A program made the position numbers and the translations under genes. Of a stretch of 38,496 bases of DNA, positions 1 to 7,031 are shown piece after piece. The DNA lies in the NCBI GenBank assembly GCA_035577985.1, contig DATJZY010000185.1, positions 1 through 38,496 of the forward strand, written 5' to 3'. The notes under the pieces are model-generated. The model had not been told where the DNA came from and made no database searches. It saw only the letters and a list, made by a program, of their open reading frames with translations. How positions within the stretch are numbered: position 1 is the stretch's first letter; the number at the start of each line of letters is the position of its first letter. The stretch is from Candidatus Eisenbacteria bacterium (GTDB taxonomy: Bacteria; Desulfobacterota; Binatia; DP-6).

Positions 1-294
1 CGCCAGTTACCGAGGATTCGGTATGCCGCGGCGACGTTCATCATCGCCGTGCTGCTTCCGCGCATGGCCGTTGAACGCCACTTTCGGATGTACTGCTTCT
101 CGCGCTCCACCGCGTTCATCGTTCGTCACCTGGCCAACGACATTTGGACGGCCCCGCATAATCCCCAACTCCGCCCATGTAATACCGTGCCGCGAGGCTC
201 GGGGATTGTCCAGCAACTCAGCGTCGGAACTCGCCAATCCTTCGTCGTTGCGCCGAGCCTGCGGGAGCGTTATCCCGCGGCGCCGTCCGGATAA
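1..294 (+). CDS. 3' end of an unassigned reading frame (truncated by window edge)
   Basis: Frame 1 is open from the first base to a TAA at 292-294, giving 97 residues with no start inside the window that is clearly the true one. The first 20 or so residues are partly hydrophobic (AAATFIIAVLLP); the rest is basic and polar. Third codon positions are GC-rich in the first half and more mixed later. I recognise no family. The opposite strand is also open here (stop side at 7), so this could equally be non-coding sequence. The region from here to the next gene is less GC-rich than the rest of the window. Confidence 0.3.
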   Translation, partial: RQLPRIRYAAATFIIAVLLPRMAVERHFRMYCFSRSTAFIVRHLANDIWTAPHNPQLRPCNTVPRGSGIVQQLSVGTRQSFVVAPSLRERYPAAPSG

Positions 295-487
295 TCGCGT
301 GCAGGGATCACCTCCCACGAGACAGTCTGCAAGCGGTCGACTGCCCGAGGATGAGCGATTGTCCGGAAGTTGAATCCAGGCCGGCCGATCTAGCGGGCGC
401 CCTGGAAGGAGGAGAGGGGCGGTCGGCCGCCGCAGTGGATCCCTGACGCCGACCATTCTTCCGCGCGCGCGGCGCGCCTCGCCGTCG

Positions 488-517
488 TTGACAGCCACCC
501 GGGCTGGAGACTATTCG
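488..517 (+). promoter_or_regulatory. candidate sigma-70 promoter for the spermidine-synthase-like gene
   Basis: TTGACA at 488-493 is a perfect -35 consensus. An 18-nt spacer leads to TATTCG (17 nt to CTATTC). The predicted start of transcription near 524 leaves a leader of about 40 nt before the ATG at 564. A purine-rich AAGGAGGAG at 406-414 lies upstream of the promoter and serves no visible start codon. Confidence 0.4.
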
Positions 518-563
518 CGACCGCCATTCAGCCCGCCCGGCACCTGCGCGCTGCGAGCGCCCG

Positions 564-2978
564 ATGACCGAGACGCGCGCCTCCTGGCGTGCGGACGTCG
601 GCCTGGTCGTCGTCTCGGCCGCGGTGCTGACGCTCGAGGTCCTGCAGACGAAGCTCTTCGGCTTCAGCCTCGATCCGCTCTCCATCTACGTCGCGGTCGC
701 GATGTGCATGCTCGGGCTCTCCGCGGCGGCGACGCTGCTCGCGATCCTGCCGCCGCTCCCGCCCGAGCGCGCGTCCCGACTCGCGGCACTCGGGAGCGCC
801 GGCGGCGCGGTCGCCATCGTCGTCGCGCACGTGCTGTTCGCCGCCTGGTCGCCCGCGGTGCGCACGGGCGGGATCGGGGTCGCCGTCGTGCTGGCCGCGA
901 TGGTGCTGCCGTACTTCGGGTTCGGGCTCACGACGACGCTCCTCCTCGTGGGCGGCGGCGAGCGGATCGGGCGCACCTACGCCCTCAACCTCGCCGGCTC
1001 GGGGCTTGGGTGCCTCCTCGTGTTCCCGTTCCTCGACGCCTTCGGAGCCGAGCGCAGCCTCGCGCTCGTGGGAATCATGGGCGTCGCGACGGGGGCGCTC
1101 CTCGCGCCGGCGCGCCCGGCGGGCGTGCGCGCCGCCGTCGGCGTCGCGGCGCTCGCGCTGGTCGCGACGTTTGCGGGCGCGCCGCGCCTGTTCGCCTTCC
1201 AGCCCGATCCGACCGGCCAGGTCGCGGTCATCATGTCGCGCATCGCGAAGCTGGACGCCCAGCACGGCGCCGGCACGGCCGAGGCGACGCCGGTGTTCTC
1301 GCGGTGGGACCGCACCGGCCGCATCGACGTCTACCGCCTCACCTCGTCGCGCCCGGAGCTGCAGGGACGGATCGGCGGTCCGGTCGAGACGCTCTTCTTC
1401 GCGCAGGACGCGAGCGCCGGCTCGATCCTGCTCGGCGTGGGCGGCGATCTCTCGCGGGCGCGCGAGTTCTTCGACCGGACGGTCTACGCCAGCGGCTACG
1501 TGACGGGTCCCAGGCGCGACGTGCTCGTCATCGGGCTCGGCGGAGGCCCGGACGTGCTCTCGGCGCTCTATCACGGCGCGTCGCGCGTCGTCGGCGTCGA
1601 GATCAACCGGACGGTGATCGACCTCGTCCGGTACGACCTCGCCGACTTCGTCGGCCGCCCGTACGATCGGCTCGAAGTCACGCTGCAGCAACTCGACGGC
1701 CGCACCTTCCTTCGCCAGTCGCCGGACAGCTTCGATCTGATCCAGCTCTCGGGCGTCGACACGAAGAGCGTGTTCTTCGCATCGGCGGGCCTCGCCTTGA
1801 ACGAGAGCTACCTCTACACGCGCCAGGCGATGGGCGAGCTGCTCCGCCGGCTCCGCCCCGACGGCGTGCTCGCGCTCAACCGCTTCAAGACCGACGTGCA
1901 GCGGCTCACCTCGGTCGCGGTCGCCGGCCTGCGCGACCTGGGCGTCGAGGCGCCCGAGCGGCACGTCATCGTCGTCGGCCAGGGCTTGTGGCGCACCGTG
2001 CTCGTGAAACGCAGCCCGTTCACCCCGGCCGAGGTCGCCCTCGTCGGCGAATGGGTGAAGCAGAATCCGACCGCGCCGCCGATCGTCGTTCCGGCCTACG
2101 ACTGGATCGGGGTCAGCTTCCAGTACCCGCTGGAGATCGTCTACAGCCCGCCCCCGGCGGCGGTGGCGGTGGGGCCGTTCTTCGAAGCGCTCGCCGGGGG
2201 CACGCTCGACGCGTTCATCGCGGCGCAGATGTTCGACTTCTCGCCGCCCGACGACGACCGGCCGTTCTTCTTCTTCCCGGTCCGCCCGAAGGATATGCTC
2301 CGCTCGGGAGCGCCGGGCCTGGACGAGGTCACGCGGCTCGCGCGCTGGCTGACGATCGTGTCGATCGCGGTCATCGTCGTGCCCCTCGTCCTCTGGCGCC
2401 GGCGCGGGCTGCGGGCTCCGCGCGCCGGTCGCACGCTCGCCTACTTCGCGTGCCTCGGCGTGGGCTTCATGTTCGTCGAGATCGGCTTGATCCACCGCTT
2501 CGTGCTCCTGCTCGGGCACCAGACGTACGCCATCAACGTGGTGCTCTTCGGGCTCTTGCTCGGCGCCGGCCTCGGGAGCCTCTCGGCCGCGCGCCTGGTC
2601 CGCGGCGAGCGTGGCCGGCTGCGCGTCGCGCTCGCGGCGCTGATCGCGGGCGTCGTCGTTGTGGCGCTCGGGCTCGGCGTCGCGTTCGATTGGGTGGCGA
2701 CGTTCGGATTCGGGAGCCGCCTCGCCCTGGCGCTCGTGCTCCTCGTCGCGCTCGGGTTCCTGCTCGGCATCCCGTTCCCGACCGGCCTCGCCGCGCTCGC
2801 GGCCGACTCGCAGGAGCTCGTCGCATGGGCGATCGGGATCAACGGCTTCGCGTCCGTCGTGGGCGGGACGCTCGCCGTGCCGACGGCGATGATCGGCGGC
2901 TTCCGATCCCTGGCCCTGCTCGCGGCCGCGCTCTACGTGATAGCCGCGCTCGCGGCACCGCTGCGCGCGGACGAGTAG
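564..2978 (+). CDS. membrane-embedded spermidine-synthase-like protein
   Basis: 804 residues. About six hydrophobic segments (roughly 10-215) precede a soluble Rossmann-type domain (about 230-560), and further hydrophobic segments follow (about 592-800). The SAM-binding loop is visible as VIGLGGGPD with glycines at 324, 326-328, and an acidic ribose-binding residue is Glu346 (GVEINRT). The second membrane block carries GFMFVEIGLIHRF, typical of membrane-fused polyamine-synthase-like proteins. The catalytic Asp of true aminopropyltransferases (D-S-x-D-P context) appears to be Ser396 in FDLIQLSGVD (390-399), so polyamine synthesis is doubtful. It stands alone on the plus strand, convergent with the SDR gene. 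The ATG at 564 has only a weak GAG upstream. Substrate unknown. Confidence 0.85.
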   Translation: MTETRASWRADVGLVVVSAAVLTLEVLQTKLFGFSLDPLSIYVAVAMCMLGLSAAATLLAILPPLPPERASRLAALGSAGGAVAIVVAHVLFAAWSPAVRTGGIGVAVVLAAMVLPYFGFGLTTTLLLVGGGERIGRTYALNLAGSGLGCLLVFPFLDAFGAERSLALVGIMGVATGALLAPARPAGVRAAVGVAALALVATFAGAPRLFAFQPDPTGQVAVIMSRIAKLDAQHGAGTAEATPVFSRWDRTGRIDVYRLTSSRPELQGRIGGPVETLFFAQDASAGSILLGVGGDLSRAREFFDRTVYASGYVTGPRRDVLVIGLGGGPDVLSALYHGASRVVGVEINRTVIDLVRYDLADFVGRPYDRLEVTLQQLDGRTFLRQSPDSFDLIQLSGVDTKSVFFASAGLALNESYLYTRQAMGELLRRLRPDGVLALNRFKTDVQRLTSVAVAGLRDLGVEAPERHVIVVGQGLWRTVLVKRSPFTPAEVALVGEWVKQNPTAPPIVVPAYDWIGVSFQYPLEIVYSPPPAAVAVGPFFEALAGGTLDAFIAAQMFDFSPPDDDRPFFFFPVRPKDMLRSGAPGLDEVTRLARWLTIVSIAVIVVPLVLWRRRGLRAPRAGRTLAYFACLGVGFMFVEIGLIHRFVLLLGHQTYAINVVLFGLLLGAGLGSLSAARLVRGERGRLRVALAALIAGVVVVALGLGVAFDWVATFGFGSRLALALVLLVALGFLLGIPFPTGLAALAADSQELVAWAIGINGFASVVGGTLAVPTAMIGGFRSLALLAAALYVIAALAAPLRADE

Positions 2979-3007
2979 GGCGGATCGGCCGTTCGCAGCG
3001 GGCGTGA

Positions 3008-3145
3008 CTTGCCTGGGTACCCGACGACGCGACCATCCTGGCCGCGACCCTGCGTCTCGCCCGCATCGGATTCGTGCCCTACGAATCCCTTCGCAACGCC
3101 GACGCGCGCCTGTCGCCCGAGCTCGACGTGACCTACCTGCCGTAG
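3008..3145 (+). pseudogene. short coding remnant, C-terminal piece of an unidentified protein
   Basis: Directly after an in-frame TGA (3005-3007), 45 codons read LAWVPDDATILAATLRL... and end ...LDVTYLP at TAG 3143-3145. The composition (balanced acidic, basic and aliphatic residues, GC-rich third positions) looks like real protein rather than the Arg/Pro/Ala-rich text of shadow frames here. It has no start codon and is too short for a gene, so it is probably the tail of a gene whose front was deleted. Family not recognised. Confidence 0.35.
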
Positions 3146-3187
3146 GCGGTGCCTGCCCGGGGCACCCGCTCACGGCCGGCACCGCCT
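3144..3187. terminator. inverted repeat between convergent genes, possible bidirectional terminator
   Basis: A perfect 10-bp inverted repeat pairs AGGCGGTGCC (3144-3153) with GGCACCGCCT (3178-3187) around a 24-nt loop. The loop contains a third copy, GGCACC at 3161-3166, that could form an alternative short hairpin with 3148-3153. It lies between the ends of the plus-strand gene and the minus-strand epimerase and touches the latter's stop codon. There is no T-run on either side, so intrinsic termination is uncertain. Confidence 0.4.
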
Positions 3188-4254
3188 CAGGACAGCGCGT
3201 TCAACAGGCGCAGCACGATCCCCGGCTCGCCGCGCACCTTCGCCCAGTTGTCGCGATACCAGTCGTAGGCCTCCGCCATCATGCGGACGTTCGAATACGC
3301 CGGCCGCCAGCCGAGCGTCCGCTCGGCGGCGCCGACGTCGAGCACGAAGGTCGCATCGGCGAGGAGGTAGTGCTCGGGCACGATCGGCGAGAGACCGAAG
3401 ACGTTCAGCACGCGCGCGGCGTTGCGCAGGAGCGCGGCCGGGATCGGGACGACGCGCGAGCGCGAGCCGGCGTGGGCGATGAGCGCCTCGACCTGCCCGC
3501 GCACGGTCGGGACGTCGGTCGCACCGAGATTGAGCACGGCGCCTTTGCTCTCGGGTCGCTCGGCCGCCAGCAGGCATGCGTCCGCGAGGTCCCATGCGCT
3601 CATCATCTGCACGCGGTTCCGGCCCGAGCCGAGAAAGTAGACGTTCTTGCCAAGCCGCACCCACTCGAACAGCAGCAGGAAGACGCCGGTCATGCCGGGG
3701 CCGAAGATGCTCATCGGGCGCAGCACCGTGACGTCGAGTCCGGCCCCGACGGCCTCGGCGCACAGCGACTCGGCGGCGATCTTGCTCCGGCCGTACGCGC
3801 CCAGCGGGCGTTGCGGGTGATCCTCGCGCACCGGGTCCGCCGTCGGGACGCCGTAGACGCCCGAGCTCGAGATGTGGACGACCTTGCGCACGCCGGTCCG
3901 TCGCGCGGCGTCCAGCACGTGGCGGACGGCGGCGAGGTTCATGTCGAAGATGGCGTCCTCCGACATGGCATTGAACTGCGGCTTCATGCGCTGGCCGGCG
4001 GCGAGGTGATAGACGACGTCCACGCCCTCGCACGCGTGCACCACGCCGGCCGCGTCGCGGAGATCGAGCGTCACGAACTCCGTGCCGCGCGCGCGATCGT
4101 CCGGCGCTGCCACCATGTCGGCGAGCCGCATGCGCGTCCCGTGCGCGCGCAGGCGCTCGACGAGGCAACCGCCGAGCAGTCCGGACGCTCCGGTCACGAG
4201 TGCCAGGGGAGCCGCGATGGCGGGCTTGTTCCCACAGCCTCGATTGCCGGTCAA
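3187..4254 (-). CDS. NAD-dependent epimerase/dehydratase (extended SDR)
   Basis: 355 residues as drawn. The dinucleotide-binding loop TGASGLLG is at 21-28, Ser130/Ser131 lie in HISSSGVYG, and the catalytic pair is Tyr154-x3-Lys158 (YGRSK). Length and motif order fit sugar-nucleotide epimerases/dehydratases and 3-beta-HSD-like extended SDRs; the substrate cannot be read from sequence. The start is uncertain: TTG at 4254 is the only common start that leaves the first strand (LALVTGASG) intact, while CTG at 4206 would give a more typical SDR start. The TTG overlaps TTGACC, which could instead be a -35 box. It is a single gene; upstream is a decayed region, so its original neighbours may be lost. 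Confidence 0.85.
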   Translation of the reverse strand: MTGNRGCGNKPAIAAPLALVTGASGLLGGCLVERLRAHGTRMRLADMVAAPDDRARGTEFVTLDLRDAAGVVHACEGVDVVYHLAAGQRMKPQFNAMSEDAIFDMNLAAVRHVLDAARRTGVRKVVHISSSGVYGVPTADPVREDHPQRPLGAYGRSKIAAESLCAEAVGAGLDVTVLRPMSIFGPGMTGVFLLLFEWVRLGKNVYFLGSGRNRVQMMSAWDLADACLLAAERPESKGAVLNLGATDVPTVRGQVEALIAHAGSRSRVVPIPAALLRNAARVLNVFGLSPIVPEHYLLADATFVLDVGAAERTLGWRPAYSNVRMMAEAYDWYRDNWAKVRGEPGIVLRLLNALS

Positions 4255-4340
4255 GAAGAACTCAGCATGGTGGAGCTCTGGGCGCGGGAGACGTCGCCGC
4301 TGCGTAGCGATCGTGTCGGGACGGACCCCGTTGACAGCCG

Positions 4341-4856
4341 TCGTCCGTCAAATCTTCTGGTTCCTCGGTGGGAAGGGTGTCCATGTTGGAGCGGGTAGCT
4401 CGCTCCAACTGGATACGCTCGCCTTCGTGGGCGTCTACGACGAGGAGATCGACGCTGACGGTGTCGCGGTGATTTCGAATGTCTCGATTGCGACCGCGGG
4501 CAAGGGGTCGAATCTTCGCGCTGCGGGGCGGCGAACTGGCCGGCTCCGGCGCACCGCTGATCGCTCAAGGCACGGGCGCGGGGAGCGCGACGACCAGCTC
4601 GCTCGTCGATACGACCAAGACGTGGACGACGAACGAGTGGAAGGACCATGAGATCAACGCTGGCCAGCCCCAGACCTCGCCGAAGAAGAAGTGCACACCC
4701 GGGCTGCAGGGCTTCAATTCCGCATGGGGCCTCGTCAGGGCGAATCTCGGGCTCTCCGTGTGCGGGGACAACGTCAGGGAAGACAGCGAGCAGTGCGACG
4801 GGACCGACGCCGCCGCATGCCCGGGCTCGTGCACGGCCTCGTGTAGCTGTTCGTGA
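4341..4856 (+). pseudogene. decayed secreted protein with Cys-rich tail
   Basis: Two frames carry protein-like text. One runs to about 4515 (...LAFVGVYDEEIDADGVAV...SIATAGKGSN). From about 4515 to the TGA ending at 4856 a second frame reads ...LVDTTKTWTTNEW... and then CGDNVREDSEQCDGTDAA followed by a cluster of Cys (eight in the last 31 residues). The CGDxxxxxxEQCDG...CPG pattern resembles C-terminal Cys-rich repeats of secreted proteins in myxobacteria and related groups. An ATG at 4479 could start a 125-residue protein, but it has no signal peptide and begins out of frame with the upstream text. I read this as a frameshifted, truncated remnant. Confidence 0.4.
4385..4409. repeat. perfect 9-bp hairpin in the gene-poor spacer
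   Basis: GTTGGAGCG (4385-4393) pairs exactly with CGCTCCAAC (4401-4409) around a 7-nt loop. It lies inside the remnant coding region and has no T-run after it. A perfect TTGACA lies 49 bases upstream at 4331-4336. Function unknown; it may only reflect codon text. Confidence 0.4.
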
Positions 4857-5157
4857 CCAACCGCCGATCAGGGCTGATTCCTACGGGGTCGAACACCTGG
4901 CCATGCGGGTGCCGGATACTACGCTGCACGAGGATGCGGAGCCGACGACCGTGTCCCTGCCTGGGTATAGGACCGACACGCGACGTTGCGTCCGGTCGAC
5001 GGGGATGAGGTGGTTGTGACGAAGCGTACGGAATCACCCGCGTCGAACAGACGGTCGGGATGGCGCCAGGCCAAAGCTACGCCTTGACCGACGCGATTCC
5101 GCTTGGCTATGTGCCGCCGGACGTCCTGGCGGAGATCCACTGTCCGCTCGCTGATGC
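4857..5157. other. gene-poor spacer, nothing assigned
   Basis: About 300 bases between the decayed Cys-rich remnant and the promoter of the next membrane-protein gene. Open frames exist on both strands but are rich in Arg, Ser and Pro and show no family motif. Base composition is less GC-extreme than in the rest of the window. I see no RNA gene or repeat here. Confidence 0.5.
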
Positions 5158-5188
5158 TTGCCCCGCCATAGCGCCGCCGACGTATCGT
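5158..5188 (+). promoter_or_regulatory. candidate promoter, leaderless type
   Basis: TTGCCC (5158-5163), a 19-nt spacer, then TATCGT (5183-5188). Transcription would begin at about 5195, right at the GTG at 5196. The long spacer weakens the call, but the distance from box to start matches other promoters in this window. Confidence 0.3.
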
Positions 5189-5195
5189 GACGAAT

Positions 5196-7031
5196 GTGAA
5201 GCGGCTCCTCGAGCGCGTACTGCTGTGCGGCGCCTTCGCCAGCTTCTGGCTGCTGCTGGTTTTCAGCAACGACTTCGATTGGGACTTCATGTTCACGACC
5301 TTCGAGGTCGACCGACGATCCTGGCTCGTCGACGCAGCCCCCCCTCTTTGGTCGTACCAGTTCTGTGCAGGCGTGACGCGTGCCGGCGACCCACAAGCGT
5401 TCGGCCTGTCGCCGCTCTTCCTCGTCGTAGCGCTGTTCGGCTCGTACTGGGGCGTCAAAGCCACCATAGGGCTGCTGTCGATCGCAGGCTTCTGGTTCCT
5501 GCGTGCCATTCTCACGCTGATCCTCGAGGGCGGCGGCGCGAGCCCGCCCCGAACTTCCCCTTGCTCGCCCGACGAACGCGGGCTGGTGAATCTCCTGTCG
5601 GCCGGATTCGTTTTCGGCAACTACTTTCTCTGGCACTTTCATCATGGCCATGTGCCGTTCGCCCTGACCTATTGCGCGCTCGGGATCCTGTGGCTTCTTC
5701 TGAAGGCGCTCGCGGGGTCCTGGCGCTCCAGAGACGGCGTCCTGACGGCGGTCCTCTGCTGGAGCTACTTCAGCGCGGGGTTTTATCACTCAGCCATGTT
5801 CTTTCTGCTTCCACTCGCGCTCGCGCTCGCCGCGTTCGGCCTCCTCACCGGAGCCCAGATGGTGTTTCGCTCCCACGCCGATCGTGCCCGCGTCGCCGTG
5901 GTGCTGCGCGGGGTATGGAGCTTCGGCGTGTCGGCTTTCGTCGGGCTGGTGGCCGCATCGTACAAGGTGGCTCAGGTGCTCGCGTATCAAGCGCGCTCTC
6001 CGCGCATTCCGGAGGCGCGGATATCGGAGCCCCAGATTCTGGATCGCCTGCTGACCTTCCAGCTCGCGCCGACGCTGGACTACCGGCTCGTCGGAGCGGC
6101 GCCGCATCGCGGCCCATACGGGCTGTGGGAATACAGCGCGTTCAACATGAACGCGTGGCTGCTGGTCGCGTTCGCGCTCTACTATCCGATGATCGCGCTC
6201 GGGCAGCGACGATCGGGACGGGCGCCAGACGCCCGCCGCACGTTCACCCCGCTGCAGCAGGCCCTGGTGGCATTCCTCCTGGTCTATGGGCTCGTGCTGG
6301 TTCTCCTCCTGCTCGGAGACTCGTCCGGGTCCTCACTACATCGGTTCCTCAACGCGAGAGTCGGCGATTCGATTCGCGTCGTCGGGCGGTATCAAATCGG
6401 CGTGGCGTTCCTGCTGACGGTTGCACTCGCGCTCATTCTGTCCCGCCATCGGGCGTTTGCGGCTCTGGTGACACGGTATCTCACGATTCCGGCGCTGGTG
6501 ATCATTGCTGCGAATCCCGCGTCGTTCCGGGCGACGCTCGCCTCCGACGAGTTTCAGCGCCTGCTCGGGCTGCCGCGCATCGAGGCCGCCCGTATGGACA
6601 CCATGGCGTTGGTCTCGAGCACGCCCGTGACGACGCTGATGTACGCGCCGACGCTGAGGGGCGTGGGCGTGCTCAACTGCTACAATCCGCTCCGTCGTGA
6701 GGCGGAGGTCGCCGACCGATTGTCGGCGAGGCTTTCGCTGACGTCCGGGGTGGTCGAGCTCCCACTCGTCGACCCCATGATGGGCAGCCCATCGCGGGCG
6801 TGCATCGAGCGCAGCCATTTCACACAGAACGATCTCGTGGTGGCGCCTGACTGTACCGCGGGCGTCTGCGTCAACGTCAACGCGCTGAACCCATCCGCGC
6901 CGTCGGCCCTCCGATTCGATAGGGACATCGGCAAGTACTGCCTCCCGACGTCGGACGCGCGCGTCAGCTCACCGGGCGCGATGGCCACGACCGTCGGCGG
7001 TACCAGACGCGATCCGAGACCGTCGAGCTGA
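5196..7031 (+). CDS. multi-pass membrane protein, possible GT-C-type glycosyltransferase
   Basis: 611 residues from GTG 5196, or 614 from GTG 5187. I chose 5196 because it lies where the -35/-10 pair would start transcription and gives MKRLLERVLLCG followed directly by a hydrophobic helix. Roughly ten hydrophobic segments span residues 8-450, with a soluble tail containing several Cys. An acidic cluster (DFDWDF) follows the first helix, where GT-C enzymes usually place catalytic acids; this is the only hint of function. Codon third positions are visibly less GC-biased than in neighbours, suggesting separate origin. The last 68 bases overlap the end of the convergent gene on the other strand. 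Family not firmly recognised. Confidence 0.75.
   Translation: MKRLLERVLLCGAFASFWLLLVFSNDFDWDFMFTTFEVDRRSWLVDAAPPLWSYQFCAGVTRAGDPQAFGLSPLFLVVALFGSYWGVKATIGLLSIAGFWFLRAILTLILEGGGASPPRTSPCSPDERGLVNLLSAGFVFGNYFLWHFHHGHVPFALTYCALGILWLLLKALAGSWRSRDGVLTAVLCWSYFSAGFYHSAMFFLLPLALALAAFGLLTGAQMVFRSHADRARVAVVLRGVWSFGVSAFVGLVAASYKVAQVLAYQARSPRIPEARISEPQILDRLLTFQLAPTLDYRLVGAAPHRGPYGLWEYSAFNMNAWLLVAFALYYPMIALGQRRSGRAPDARRTFTPLQQALVAFLLVYGLVLVLLLLGDSSGSSLHRFLNARVGDSIRVVGRYQIGVAFLLTVALALILSRHRAFAALVTRYLTIPALVIIAANPASFRATLASDEFQRLLGLPRIEAARMDTMALVSSTPVTTLMYAPTLRGVGVLNCYNPLRREAEVADRLSARLSLTSGVVELPLVDPMMGSPSRACIERSHFTQNDLVVAPDCTAGVCVNVNALNPSAPSALRFDRDIGKYCLPTSDARVSSPGAMATTVGGTRRDPRPSS

Noticed and set aside
528..3182. 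884-codon open frame antisense to the spermidine-synthase-like gene
   Set aside because: Its text is dominated by Arg, Glu and Ala with no domain motif, as expected for a mirror frame in GC-rich coding sequence; the sense frame has clear SAM and membrane motifs.
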